The notes: generated by a model not told the origin, from the letters alone. A stretch of 64,000 nucleotides of DNA from JAQVSH01 sp964349835 (GCA_964349835.1 CAYGID010000003.1:1-64000), one strand, 5' to 3'; counted from the first letter of the stretch, positions 37,389-46,296 are shown. A program made the numbers and translations.

Positions 37389-37396
37389 CAAATATA
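37389..37396 (-). promoter_or_regulatory. Putative -7 box for the synthase-phosphorylase gene
   Basis: TATATTTG on the minus strand matches TAnnTTTG, 27 bases before ATG 37362. No TTTG at the -33 position. It lies just after the hairpin that follows the GH57 gene. Confidence 0.45.
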
Positions 37397-37412
37397 AGCA
37401 AAATAGAGGCAC

Positions 37413-37438
37413 CCTGCATGGGGTTTCCCCCATGCAGG
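37413..37438 (-). terminator. Strong hairpin after the GH57 gene
   Basis: CCTGCATGGGG and its exact complement form an 11-bp stem with a 3- to 4-base loop. No T-tract follows on either strand, so it may be an mRNA 3'-end stabiliser or a weak terminator rather than a classical intrinsic terminator. Confidence 0.5.
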
Positions 37439-37470
37439 TCAAAGTGAACCTCTCTTACCATGTAAAGATT

Positions 37471-38736
37471 TTAGTTTTCTGAGGCTTTGGCCCGGCGTTT
37501 CGGAGCCACTGCAATCTTCTCCTGCGTGCGAGAACCCGTGGATGTGTCGGCAAGTATTCTGTCCACGCGAAGGGTAAGATCACTCAGAATATTCATGAAA
37601 TTAATAAAGGCATCGTAGGGCGATTCGTAGGGATTGAGAACCGTAAAAACCTTTCCTGTAGAGAAAAATTTCGTACTCATAAAACGCAGGTGATTGCTGT
37701 TTTGCAAATACTTCCAATCCATTAAAATCTCCGAATCTTTAATTTTTCCCATTTTGGATCTCAGATCGTACAATTTATTAAAGGCCTCCTGTTGAAGCTC
37801 ATTCCCCAACCAGGCAGTAAGGTCTTTCTCTTCGTCGGCCCACGAAATGGGATGCTCTACATTCAACGCACCCACCGACTGGTTCGACGAGGCCACTTCG
37901 GCAGGAGTGGCCATCTCCAACGCCGGATTGGCGATGATTTCGGCAGGCAGGTATTTGAGAAAATCGAAAATCCCGGTGGAGAAAGGATTTCTATCGCCAA
38001 ATGCGCCATAATCTATGGCCAACACCAAGCTCTCCTCATCGGGGCTTCCCGAGGCCAGCCATTTGGCAAACTTGTCGGCTGTGAGCGGGAATTCTACCCA
38101 TTCGGGATTCGAAAAATTGAAGGCAATGTCGTCGCTCAGCACCCCGTTTCGTAAGAGCAATTTCTGGCGAGGATTCACGGCATTTGAGTAGAGATAGTTC
38201 GGACTCTTCCATCCCAGAACATGCTTAGCCCCCTCAGTCACCACGTTCTGAAACCCCAGATCAAAAACGGCATTCCCTATCTCGTTCGAGTAGATCATCT
38301 GCGTATTGAAAAAGGTTACGGGTTGCTGGCCGAAATATTGCTTCATTCTTTTAGTGTGCAATCTTACCTCATCAACAAAGACCTCTTTGTGTCCCATGAA
38401 GGCAAGGGAGTGGTTCTCGGGCATACCCAGAAACTCAACCGAGCCGCTCCGTGCCATCTCCTTAAAGCTGTCGATAAGTTCGGGAGCATAGAGTTGAAAC
38501 TGATCGAGGGCTGTTCCAGAGATGGCAAACGCCACCTTAAACTGCTTCCCAAATCGGGCAATCGCATCGAGAATCACCTTGTTTGCAGGCAGATAGGCCT
38601 TTTCGGCAAGATTCCGGATTCGAGCCTCATTGGCGAAGTCATCATAATAGTAATGATCGGTACCCAGATCAAAAAAACGATATCTTTTTAATCGCAAGGG
38701 TTGATGTATCTGAAAACAAAGGACAACTTTTTTCAT
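37471..38736 (-). CDS. Glycoside hydrolase family 57 (alpha-amylase-like)
   Basis: 421 residues of the GH57 (beta/alpha)7 barrel. Motifs in order: FQIHQPLRLKRYR near the N-terminus, GMPENHSLAFMGHKE, VVTEGAKHVLG with the likely catalytic Glu, and LAIDYGAFGDRNPF with the second acidic residue. It likely trims or degrades the intracellular alpha-glucan made by the neighbouring enzymes. No signal peptide, so cytosolic. C-terminal tail is basic (APKRRAKASEN). Its ATG overlaps the stop of a 33-codon upstream ORF (38733-38834), so its translation is probably coupled to that leader. Confidence 0.93.
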   Translation of the reverse strand: MKKVVLCFQIHQPLRLKRYRFFDLGTDHYYYDDFANEARIRNLAEKAYLPANKVILDAIARFGKQFKVAFAISGTALDQFQLYAPELIDSFKEMARSGSVEFLGMPENHSLAFMGHKEVFVDEVRLHTKRMKQYFGQQPVTFFNTQMIYSNEIGNAVFDLGFQNVVTEGAKHVLGWKSPNYLYSNAVNPRQKLLLRNGVLSDDIAFNFSNPEWVEFPLTADKFAKWLASGSPDEESLVLAIDYGAFGDRNPFSTGIFDFLKYLPAEIIANPALEMATPAEVASSNQSVGALNVEHPISWADEEKDLTAWLGNELQQEAFNKLYDLRSKMGKIKDSEILMDWKYLQNSNHLRFMSTKFFSTGKVFTVLNPYESPYDAFINFMNILSDLTLRVDRILADTSTGSRTQEKIAVAPKRRAKASEN

Positions 38737-38834
38737 GCTGGTGAAATTTGATTGTTAATGGTAGCATGGCGCTCCATGATACTTAAAAGAACCGCTTCAG
38801 GAATAGGCAATACAAAGCAACATGTTCGGTTCAT
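38733..38834 (-). CDS. Putative 33-residue leader peptide upstream of the GH57 gene
   Basis: An ORF of 33 codons starting MNRTCC. Its TGA overlaps the GH57 ATG (ATGA). It fills most of the 134-base gap between the GT4 and GH57 genes. It aligns end to end, without gaps, with a second 33-codon ORF at 59201-59302 (12 of 33 residues identical: M1, N2, T4, C5, C6, E13, L17, M20, H23, T25, I26, A33). The first 18 bases differ at only one position. Equal length, equal coupling and shared residues in unrelated contexts argue for a genuine leader family. Not a family I know; expression is unproven. The palindrome AACATGTT inside codons 3-6 could alternatively mark an operator. Confidence 0.6.
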   Translation of the reverse strand: MNRTCCFVLPIPEAVLLSIMERHATINNQISPA

Positions 38835-38870
38835 AGCGGGTCAAAATGTAGTTTGAACAACGGCAATAGG

Positions 38871-40172
38871 CTATAATGCGGAGGGAAGGCCCAACGCACT
38901 GTAGTAAACTTCTCGGACATGCATAGCAGAATTCTCCCACTTTAAATTATCGACCTCCTCTTTTCCGTGTGTCTTGAAAAAGCTGTGCAAGGCCGGATAG
39001 TTGAGAATCCCGTAAATCGCATCGGCCATAGCATGCGTATCCCAGAAATCAATTTTGACGGCGTGCTGAAGCACTTCGGCAACGCCAGACTGGTGCGAAA
39101 TAATAACCGGAACACTCGACTGCATGGCTTCGAGTGGCGAAATCCCAAAGGGCTCCGAAACCGAAGGCATCACATACACATCGCTCAGATAAAGCATCCG
39201 GTACACATCGTCGCCGCGCAAGAAGCCGGTAAAGTGGAAATGGTCCATAATGCCTAACCGCGCGGCACGTCGCACCATTTTGGGCATCATGTCGCCACTG
39301 CCAGCCATCACAAAACGAACATTGCTCATCTTTTTCAGCACCAAATTGGCTGCCTCAATAAAATACTCCGGCCCCTTCTGCATGGTAATTCTGCCAAGGA
39401 AGGTAACTACCTTATCGTCGAATCCCTTTTCGATGGAGATATTCTCCTTGAACACCACCGGTTCTACGGCGTTGTACACCGTAACCACCTTGTCGGGGTC
39501 GATTCCGTATTTTTCTACGACTGTGTTACGTGTAAGATTACTCACAGTAATAATGCGGTCGGCCATCTCCATTCCCAATTTTTCTATGTCGAAAACTACA
39601 GGGTTCACAGAGCCGCCGCTTCGATCAAAATCGGTGGCATGCACATGGAGCACAAGGGGCTTGCCCGAAATCTGTTTGGCAGCAATTCCGGCCGGATAAC
39701 AGAGCCAATCGTGCGCATGAATGATATCGAACGGCTCTTCGGCAGCAAGAGCTGATGCCACCAGTGCGTACTTCGAAATCTCCTGCATCAGCGAGGGGCC
39801 GTACCCTCCATCAAACGAAAAACGCCCGGTACCATCGGTGGTAATGTACTGATTGCTCTCAAGCCAGGTGTCGGACGAAAATTTGGCATACTCCTCGGGG
39901 TCGATGTATGGGAACACATTTACACCCACCTCAATTTTAGTGAGCTCCTTCAGAAATCCTTCGATGTGCACCCTCTTTTGCATCACAGGAACGCTGTTTG
40001 CCCCAATCAAGCGAGCAAATCTCTGATCCTCATCGCCAAAACTTTTCGGCACGACAAAAGAGACCTCCACATCAGGTAAAACCGACAAGCCCCTTGTGAG
40101 GCCGTAGCAGGCTGTTCCGAGACCACCGGAGATGTGAGGAGGAAACTCCCATCCAAACATTAACACTTTCAT
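38871..40172 (-). CDS. Glycosyltransferase family 4 (glucan synthase-like)
   Basis: 433 residues, GT-B fold. N-terminal MKVLMFGWEFPPHISGGLGTACYGLTRGL is the glycine-rich loop of GT4/GT5 glucan synthases, IIHAHDWLCYPAGI and LHVHATDFDRSG follow, and the donor site is PSVSEPFGISPLEAMQSSVPVIIS. Position between debranching enzyme and GH57 amylase suggests alpha-1,4-glucan synthesis; in Bacteroides-type genomes this trio recurs as far as I recall. Separated by only 10 bases from the debranching enzyme gene, so co-transcribed with it. Confidence 0.9.
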   Translation of the reverse strand: MKVLMFGWEFPPHISGGLGTACYGLTRGLSVLPDVEVSFVVPKSFGDEDQRFARLIGANSVPVMQKRVHIEGFLKELTKIEVGVNVFPYIDPEEYAKFSSDTWLESNQYITTDGTGRFSFDGGYGPSLMQEISKYALVASALAAEEPFDIIHAHDWLCYPAGIAAKQISGKPLVLHVHATDFDRSGGSVNPVVFDIEKLGMEMADRIITVSNLTRNTVVEKYGIDPDKVVTVYNAVEPVVFKENISIEKGFDDKVVTFLGRITMQKGPEYFIEAANLVLKKMSNVRFVMAGSGDMMPKMVRRAARLGIMDHFHFTGFLRGDDVYRMLYLSDVYVMPSVSEPFGISPLEAMQSSVPVIISHQSGVAEVLQHAVKIDFWDTHAMADAIYGILNYPALHSFFKTHGKEEVDNLKWENSAMHVREVYYSALGLPSAL

Positions 40173-40182
40173 ATTGCTATAC

Positions 40183-42141
40183 TTATTTGTCCTGATTTTG
40201 TATTTTGTTCATACCGGCCATTTTCATGATTGCCAGGAGGGCTCCTACACTCCATGCCTGCGAAATAGCCCCTCTGCCCACGTGTGGCGGATCGCCGTTG
40301 TAAATTTCGGAGATGGTTCCAATTCCGTGAATGGTCATCTCTTCGCTAAACCCCTCAATCAGGTTTTTCAAAAACTGTTTCCCCGATCTTTTATTCATCT
40401 TGAGGTAACCTTCGCAGTAGGGTTCAAGCAGCCAAGGCCAAACGGTTCCCTGATGATAGGCTGAATCGCGTGTCTCCTGATCTCCATCATAAAGCCCTTT
40501 GTAGGCCTTGTCGCGAGGCGAAAGGGTTCTCAACCCCCGAGGGGTTAACAATTCTCCGGTCACCAAGTCGAGTACCGATTTTTGCTGCTCCGCCTGCAAG
40601 GGGGTAAAAGGAAGCGAAACGGCAAAAATCTGGTTGGGACGAATAGAGCAGTCGGGCTTCTCACCATCCGAACAGTCGGCCAGATAGCCCCGCTCTTCAA
40701 TCCAAAAGAGTTTCATAAAAGAGGCAGCTGTCAGCTCCGGAATCGCTTCCCAGCCCGACACTTCGAGGGAGTCGCCGTGAGCCCTGGCCAACTTCAGATA
40801 CCAGCAAACCGCATTATACCAAAGCAAATTCAGCTCTACCGCGTAACCACGCCGGGGCGTAACCGGCACACCGTTCACCACCGCATCCATCCAGGTGAGA
40901 GCCTTTCCTTCGGCGCCCTGCCAAATAAGACCATTGCTGTGCATCGATATATTATAGGGCAATCCCTTACGAAAGCCCTCCAGAATGGCCTTCATCGGCT
41001 TTTTGTACAACTTCCAAACCTGCCCTTCGGAGGTCGCTTCGGCAAACTTCTGCAGCGTCTGGAAAAACCAGAGCGGCGCATCGGCCGAATTAAAGGCGGG
41101 AGCGTCGTGGCCACCCATGTTAGGGAAAAGGCCGCCGTCCATTCTTCTTACCATCGTATCGATGGCTTCCTTACAGGTTTTTGTATCGCCTAACGCCAAC
41201 GTAATGCCTGGAAGGGCAATAAAGGTGTCGCGCCCCCAAGCTCCAAACCAGGGATATCCCGCAATAATCTCGGTTTTCGCCTCTCTGCGCACAATAAACT
41301 GTTGAGCTGCATTTTGCAAACAATCAAAAAAATCGGCTCGCAATACCCTTGTTTTAAGTGAAGCGGTAAATTTTTTCGAAAAACCCGAAGGCGCCTCATC
41401 ATGGAGGCTGGCCGAAAAGAGTACACTTTCGCCCTTTTTCAGCTCCATCTCAAAATAGCCGGGCGAAAAAAGATCCTCTTTGTAATCGTATCCCCGGTCT
41501 TGCTCTTTATAATACTCAACCCCATAATACCAATCGGGGATTTGCACAAAATCGCTCTCCTTCGACATCTGCATATGGAGCGCCGGCAAAGCCGGATACA
41601 TCTGGCTGCTGATGCCATTCTTAATGAAGGTTACTTTGCTGTTGGCATAGATATTGGCGTGGGCCAACTCGTGAATTCCCCTGTTCGCCAACATAGGTCT
41701 CAGACGGAGACGTGTGGGCGAATGGGCATCCTGCAAGGTATACTTCACCAAAATCTGGTCGCGCTCATCAATCATGATGAACTCCTTCGTTAAAAGAACA
41801 CCCCCTACACGGTAGGTAATTTTAGGAATGTACTCGATATCGTAATCGACCACATATTTATGCCCCTTCGGGCAATAGGTTTCGGGACCGTACTTGTGAA
41901 TGGCCAGATTAAATTCGGCATCGTGCTGAATCACAGTTTCATCGAGAGAGGAGAGAAATACAAAACGTTCACCATGGAGCGAAGAGACCGGACAGACCAG
42001 CAACCCGTGGTACTTGCGTGTGTTGCACCCGATAATGGAGGAAGAAGCATATGCGCCCGATCTGTTGGTGCGGATAAATTCGCGACTGGTGGAATACTCC
42101 AGATTCACCAGCTGAGATTTGTCGAAATTCAGATATTTCAT
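40183..42141 (-). CDS. Glycogen debranching enzyme (amylo-alpha-1,6-glucosidase)
   Basis: 652 residues. The N-terminal domain (EYSTSREFIRTNRSGAYASSSIIGCNTRKYHGLLV) and the C-terminal (alpha/alpha)6 domain with YPWFGAWGRDTFIALPG, GTVWPWLLEPYCEGY and related segments are those of the bacterial GDE_N plus GDE_C family (GH133-like). It removes alpha-1,6 branches from glycogen in the cytosol. An in-frame ATG at 42258 would add 39 hydrophobic residues that overlap the promoter region; MKYLNFDKSQLVNLE at 42141 is the natural start. First gene of the storage-glucan operon. Confidence 0.95.
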   Translation of the reverse strand: MKYLNFDKSQLVNLEYSTSREFIRTNRSGAYASSSIIGCNTRKYHGLLVCPVSSLHGERFVFLSSLDETVIQHDAEFNLAIHKYGPETYCPKGHKYVVDYDIEYIPKITYRVGGVLLTKEFIMIDERDQILVKYTLQDAHSPTRLRLRPMLANRGIHELAHANIYANSKVTFIKNGISSQMYPALPALHMQMSKESDFVQIPDWYYGVEYYKEQDRGYDYKEDLFSPGYFEMELKKGESVLFSASLHDEAPSGFSKKFTASLKTRVLRADFFDCLQNAAQQFIVRREAKTEIIAGYPWFGAWGRDTFIALPGITLALGDTKTCKEAIDTMVRRMDGGLFPNMGGHDAPAFNSADAPLWFFQTLQKFAEATSEGQVWKLYKKPMKAILEGFRKGLPYNISMHSNGLIWQGAEGKALTWMDAVVNGVPVTPRRGYAVELNLLWYNAVCWYLKLARAHGDSLEVSGWEAIPELTAASFMKLFWIEERGYLADCSDGEKPDCSIRPNQIFAVSLPFTPLQAEQQKSVLDLVTGELLTPRGLRTLSPRDKAYKGLYDGDQETRDSAYHQGTVWPWLLEPYCEGYLKMNKRSGKQFLKNLIEGFSEEMTIHGIGTISEIYNGDPPHVGRGAISQAWSVGALLAIMKMAGMNKIQNQDK

Positions 42142-42158
42142 GCTTAATAGTTGTAAAC

Positions 42159-42166
42159 CAAAAATA
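42159..42166 (-). promoter_or_regulatory. Putative -7 box for the storage-glucan operon
   Basis: TATTTTTG on the minus strand, 17 bases before ATG 42141. A TTTG lies upstream but at a spacing of 16 rather than 19-21 bases. Confidence 0.4.
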
Positions 42167-42317
42167 AAAGTGCAGCCGTCCCCAAAAAATAGAGATGCAG
42201 GTAAGCGAGGCCAGTACAATGTGATGAAGGTACAAAGAAAAATTGGGCATATCAACAAAAATCAGAATCACCCAATGTAAAAACCACCACGGCCGAAAAT
42301 AGTTCAATGAAAACTTC

Positions 42318-42325
42318 TACATTTG
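42318..42325 (+). promoter_or_regulatory. Putative -7 box for the TlpA-like/lpxH operon
   Basis: TACATTTG matches TAnnTTTG; predicted start near 42332 and ATG at 42351. No clear -33 element. Confidence 0.4.
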
Positions 42326-42350
42326 TCAACATTCGAATTACAAGGTGTAT

Positions 42351-43529
42351 ATGCACAAATATTTTTCCATTTTTCCCCTTGTTCTACTCTTTGCTGCAGG
42401 ATGCCGAAATAACGGCAATGTCTCTGTTGAACTTACCTTGGAAGGGGTAACCGACTCGACCGAAATCTACGTCACCGCTCTCTCCGAGACCACCGCAACC
42501 GTCGACACCCTCTTCCCGGGTGTATCGGGTAAAAGTTCGTTTCGCAAGGTGGTTTCGGTGCCGGTTTTTTACTCCATCAGCACAAACCTGGCCCCCAAGG
42601 ATGCCATCACCATTCTGGCCTCACCGGGCAACCGGATTGTGGTTGCCGGAAACGCGGCACACCTCTCGGCCACCTACCGGGTCGAAGGGAGCGAATCATC
42701 GGAAAAAATTCAAATGCTGGCCAACGAAGCACGCAAAGGAGCCTTTATGGTAGATTCGCTGAACACGCTCCTCCTCCGGTTTGTTGACCACCGAAACTAC
42801 GAAAACATTAAGTTGCTCGCCGAAGCCACCTTCGAATCGGAGATGCTGAGGCTCCATGAGGCAACCACCACTTTTATCAGCGAAAACCTCTCCGACATGG
42901 TCTCGCTCTACGCAGTCTACCTGCAGGTAGCTCCGGGAACCTTTGTATTGAATGGAGCCGACGACCTGGTGTGGTTCGAAAAGGTAGACTCATCGCTTTA
43001 TCCCAAATACCCTACCTCGGCCTTTGTGCAAAAACTTCACGGAAACGTAATCCAGATTAAGGAACAGAATCGCCTCGACAAGGTGCAGAGGATGCTCTCC
43101 GGGTTGGGGCAGACAGCCCCTGATATTGTAATGAATACGCCTTCGGGATCTCCCTTCTCTCTCCAATCGCTCAGGGGGAAGTATGTATTGGTCGACTTTT
43201 GGGCGGGTTGGTGTACGCCCTGCCGCAAATCCAACAAGCATCTGCGTGAGGTGTACCGGCAATACAAAGATGCCGGGCTCGAAATTCTGCAGGTCTCGCT
43301 CGACAGAAACAAAGCGCAGTGGACAGAGGCAATTGCCGAAGACAGCACAAACCTCTGGAAGCATGTATCCGATCTGAAATACTGGGAATCGGCTGTAGTT
43401 TCGGCCTACGATCTGGAGGAGATTCCCGCCAATTTTCTACTCGACAAAGAGGGTACCATCATTGCGAAGGATCTCTTTGGCGAGAAACTCTCCGAAAAAT
43501 TAGCCACTCTGCTGGAGAATGCAAAATAG
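42351..43529 (+). CDS. TlpA-like thioredoxin-fold lipoprotein
   Basis: 392 residues. Lipoprotein signal (MHKYFSIFPLVLLFAAGC, lipobox FAAGC), an N-terminal beta-rich region of the DUF4369 kind (roughly 22-110), a helical linker, and a C-terminal thioredoxin/AhpC-TSA domain with the redox site WCTPC (C288, C291) and cis-Pro segment EIPANFLLD. A periplasm-facing thiol-disulfide oxidoreductase, common in Bacteroidetes; partner proteins unknown. ATG at 42351 preferred over a GTG two codons earlier. Overlaps lpxH by 11 bases. Confidence 0.92.
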   Translation: MHKYFSIFPLVLLFAAGCRNNGNVSVELTLEGVTDSTEIYVTALSETTATVDTLFPGVSGKSSFRKVVSVPVFYSISTNLAPKDAITILASPGNRIVVAGNAAHLSATYRVEGSESSEKIQMLANEARKGAFMVDSLNTLLLRFVDHRNYENIKLLAEATFESEMLRLHEATTTFISENLSDMVSLYAVYLQVAPGTFVLNGADDLVWFEKVDSSLYPKYPTSAFVQKLHGNVIQIKEQNRLDKVQRMLSGLGQTAPDIVMNTPSGSPFSLQSLRGKYVLVDFWAGWCTPCRKSNKHLREVYRQYKDAGLEILQVSLDRNKAQWTEAIAEDSTNLWKHVSDLKYWESAVVSAYDLEEIPANFLLDKEGTIIAKDLFGEKLSEKLATLLENAK

Positions 43530-44355
43530 TGAACTTGAGCTATTACCGGGCAAGCAACTCTTCTTTGCCTCCGACTTCCACCTCGGACTAGGCTCCCGTG
43601 AGGAGAGCCTCGCGAGGGAGAAGCGGGTGGTGGCGTGGTTGCGTGAGATTGCGCCCAGTGCAGGCGCTATTTTCCTGATGGGCGACCTTTTCGATTATTG
43701 GTATGAGTTCCGAAAGGTGGTTCCCGCCGGCTTTGTGCGCTTTCTCGGAACGATTGCCCAAATCACCGACCAGGGGATTCCGGTCTATTTTTTCCCGGGA
43801 AACCACGATTTATGGGCCTTCCGTTACCTGGAAGAGGAGGTGGGGATGCAAATTATTCGACAGGGAATTTTTACCCACCTCTACGGCGTTCCTTTTTACC
43901 TCGGACATGGCGACGGGTTGGGTGCTGCCGAAAAGCAATACCGGATTATGAAAGCCTGCTTTTCGAGCCCAACGCTCCAGTGGCTCTTTTCGAAAATCCA
44001 TCCCGATTGGAATCTGACCCTTGGCCAAACCTGGTCGAAACATAGCCGTCTTGCCAAGGGGGTCTACACCCCTTTTATGGGAAGAGAGAAGGAGTTTCAG
44101 ATCACCTTTGCAGAGAAGAGTTTGCAAACACATTTTTCCCGGTTTTTCGTGATGGGGCACCGCCACCTTCCTATGGATGTGCACCTTGCAAACGACAGTA
44201 GGTTGATTGGCCTGGGCGAATGGATACACGCCTGCACCTATGCTGTTTTCGACGGACAGGAGATGACCTTGCAGACATACCAGACCGAATATCCGGTGCC
44301 CATTTACAGAGAGGGATTACTCTATCCTTCGGATGGAGGCGCCCAGCCGGTTTAG
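43519..44355 (+). CDS. lpxH: UDP-2,3-diacylglucosamine diphosphatase
   Basis: Cleaves UDP-2,3-diacylglucosamine to lipid X in lipid A synthesis, at the inner face of the inner membrane. Calcineurin-like metal motifs are complete: FASDFHLGLG, MGDLFDYW, FPGNHDLW, LGHGDGLG and MGHRHLP. 278 residues, slightly longer than E. coli LpxH and typical for Bacteroidetes. Begins inside the TlpA-like gene, and its 3' end overlaps the convergent murA by 39 bases. Confidence 0.93.
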   Translation: MQNSELELLPGKQLFFASDFHLGLGSREESLAREKRVVAWLREIAPSAGAIFLMGDLFDYWYEFRKVVPAGFVRFLGTIAQITDQGIPVYFFPGNHDLWAFRYLEEEVGMQIIRQGIFTHLYGVPFYLGHGDGLGAAEKQYRIMKACFSSPTLQWLFSKIHPDWNLTLGQTWSKHSRLAKGVYTPFMGREKEFQITFAEKSLQTHFSRFFVMGHRHLPMDVHLANDSRLIGLGEWIHACTYAVFDGQEMTLQTYQTEYPVPIYREGLLYPSDGGAQPV

Positions 44356-45624
44356 TCGGCTGTCGATGGCAGCATAACCGCGGTCAATCTGCTCAACATT
44401 CAGAATCACACTTTTTCCTTCGGCCGAAAGAGCGGCAATCAATAGGGCAACTCCGGCGCGGATGTCGGGCGATGTCATGCGGGTGGCTCGAAGCATATGC
44501 CGTTTCGCCAAACCAATCACAACCGCCCTGTGAGGATCGCACAAAATAATCTGCGCACCCATGTCGAGCAGTTTGTCGACAAAAAAGAGACGGCTCTCAA
44601 ACATCTTCTGATGAATCAGCACGCTGCCCACCGCCTGAGTAGCAACCACCAGAAAAACGCTCAGCAGGTCGGGTGTCAGACCTGGCCAAGGGGCATCGGA
44701 GACACTCATAATGGAACCATCCATGAACGACTCAATTTCGTAGCGGTCGTGCGCGGGAATGTAGAGATCATCGCCCCGCTGTTCGATTCGGATTCCCAAC
44801 CGGCGGAATTGATCGGGAATGATGCCCAAATGCGGGCAGGAGACCTCCTCGATGGTGAGCGAAGAACCGGTTATGGCGGCCAGCCCGATAAAACTGCCCA
44901 CTTCAATCATATCGGGCAATAGCCTGTGCTCGCACCCTTTGAGCGACGTAACGCCCTCAATAACAAGCAGGTTTGAGCCTACTCCCGTGATGCGAGCCCC
45001 CATCCGGTTGAGCATATTACAAAGTTGTTGAATATACGGCTCGCAAGCGGCGTTGTAAAGCGTGGTGACACCGTCGGCCAAAGAGGCCGCCATTAAAAGA
45101 TTGGCTGTTCCGGTTACCGAAGCCTCATCGAGCAGCATATAGGCACCCTTGAGCCGATTGGCTTCTACGCAGAAAACGCCCTCTTCCTGATTAAAACGAG
45201 CTGTGGCTCCCAGCTTTTCTAACCCGATAAAATGGGTATCCACGCGGCGACGGCCAATTTTATCGCCACCAGGCTGCGGGATGTATCCCCTGCCAAACCG
45301 GGCAAGCAATGGCCCCACCATCATGATGGAACCCCGAAGGCGGATGGCCTTCATGCGCACCTCCGGATCATTCAACACCTCAATATTCACAGAACCAGCC
45401 TGAAAGGCAAAGGAGCCAACCCCTTTGGGAGTAACCGTTACACCCAGATCTCTGAGAATATCAATGAGAATATTGACATCCAGAATATCGGGCACATTGT
45501 GGAGAATCACCTCTTCGGGTGTAAGCAGACAGGCACAAATAACCTGAAGTGCCTCATTCTTGGCACCCTGAGGTCGTATTGAGCCACTCAGGCGGATACC
45601 GCCCTCTATTTCAAAAGCCGCCAT
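44317..45624 (-). CDS. murA: UDP-N-acetylglucosamine 1-carboxyvinyltransferase with Asp at the fosfomycin site
   Basis: First committed step of peptidoglycan precursor synthesis: enolpyruvyl transfer from PEP to UDP-GlcNAc. 435 residues, EPSP-synthase-like fold, with the N-terminal RPQGAKNEALQ motif carrying the conserved Lys, and the active-site loop QPGGDKIGRRRVDTH. In E. coli the loop residue is Cys115, the target alkylated by fosfomycin; here it is D121 (codon at 45262-45264). Asp variants are known to be active and intrinsically fosfomycin-resistant in mycobacteria and chlamydiae. Lies 15 bases after the DUF4290 gene, presumably one operon. Confidence 0.97.
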   Translation of the reverse strand: MAAFEIEGGIRLSGSIRPQGAKNEALQVICACLLTPEEVILHNVPDILDVNILIDILRDLGVTVTPKGVGSFAFQAGSVNIEVLNDPEVRMKAIRLRGSIMMVGPLLARFGRGYIPQPGGDKIGRRRVDTHFIGLEKLGATARFNQEEGVFCVEANRLKGAYMLLDEASVTGTANLLMAASLADGVTTLYNAACEPYIQQLCNMLNRMGARITGVGSNLLVIEGVTSLKGCEHRLLPDMIEVGSFIGLAAITGSSLTIEEVSCPHLGIIPDQFRRLGIRIEQRGDDLYIPAHDRYEIESFMDGSIMSVSDAPWPGLTPDLLSVFLVVATQAVGSVLIHQKMFESRLFFVDKLLDMGAQIILCDPHRAVVIGLAKRHMLRATRMTSPDIRAGVALLIAALSAEGKSVILNVEQIDRGYAAIDSRLNRLGASIRRIE

Positions 45625-45639
45625 ACGGTTTACTCTGGA

Positions 45640-46296
45640 CTACGGTTTCTTGCTGTTTCCGTTGAAGACCCTTCCGTTATTCGGCTTGAAATTCGAATGA
45701 AAAGGACGCTTCTTTTTGTTGGCACTACCCTGTGTCCTCTGCGGAGGATGGATACGCGATTCGGTATACCGCGCAATCTCGGTTACTTTAAGAGCCCCGT
45801 TCGAAAGCCGTTCAAGATCCTTAATAATTATCTCGTCTTCTACGCCATCGCGATTCCAGGAGAGGTACGACTTCTTCATATTGATGGCAATCAGCTCTAC
45901 CAAATGGTTCCGCATCTCCCCCTCCTCCATATCGCATGCAACCCTGATCATGGCCAAAATGATGCTGCCGTAATGCCGATTGGCAACCGACAGGGTAGGA
46001 TAAGGCACGGAATGGGGCTTTTCGTTGAGTGTTTCGAGGGTGGGAAGCTCGTAGGGGTAATCAATATCGAGTTTAAAGTCCGACATAATGGCCAAATGAT
46101 CCCATAGCTTGTGTTTGAAATCATTCACATCGCGAAGATGGGGCTGAATAGTTCCCATAATATCGATAATGCTTTTGGCGGCCCTGTTTCGTTCGTCGCG
46201 ATCGACAATGGTTTGTATATGGTCTACCATCTCCTGAATATTCCTCCCATATTCGGGAAAAATAAGCTTCTTTCTGGAGGTGTTGTACTCAAACAT
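45640..46296 (-). CDS. DUF4290 domain protein
   Basis: 218 residues, cytosolic, mostly helical, with the opening FEYNTSRKKLIFPEYGRNIQEMV that I associate with DUF4290, a Bacteroidetes family of unknown function. The C-terminal 30 residues are strongly basic and Asn/Lys rich, which suggests nucleic-acid or membrane contact. The frame continues upstream to 46452, but that part is Cys/aromatic rich and covers the promoters; ATG 46296 fits the family start. Directly upstream of murA in the same operon, so a role around peptidoglycan synthesis or its regulation is conceivable but unproven. Confidence 0.88.
   Translation of the reverse strand: MFEYNTSRKKLIFPEYGRNIQEMVDHIQTIVDRDERNRAAKSIIDIMGTIQPHLRDVNDFKHKLWDHLAIMSDFKLDIDYPYELPTLETLNEKPHSVPYPTLSVANRHYGSIILAMIRVACDMEEGEMRNHLVELIAINMKKSYLSWNRDGVEDEIIIKDLERLSNGALKVTEIARYTESRIHPPQRTQGSANKKKRPFHSNFKPNNGRVFNGNSKKP

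Noticed and set aside
37413..37438. Classical Rho-independent terminator
   Set aside because: The stem is excellent but neither strand has a T-tract after it, so it is listed only as a hairpin with modest confidence.
37381..37461. A third short upstream ORF (starts MVREVHF) before the synthase-phosphorylase gene, tested as another leader of the MNxTCC type
   Set aside because: It has 26 codons, ends 18 bases before the gene without overlap, shares no residues with the two 33-codon ORFs, and is covered by a hairpin and a -7 box.
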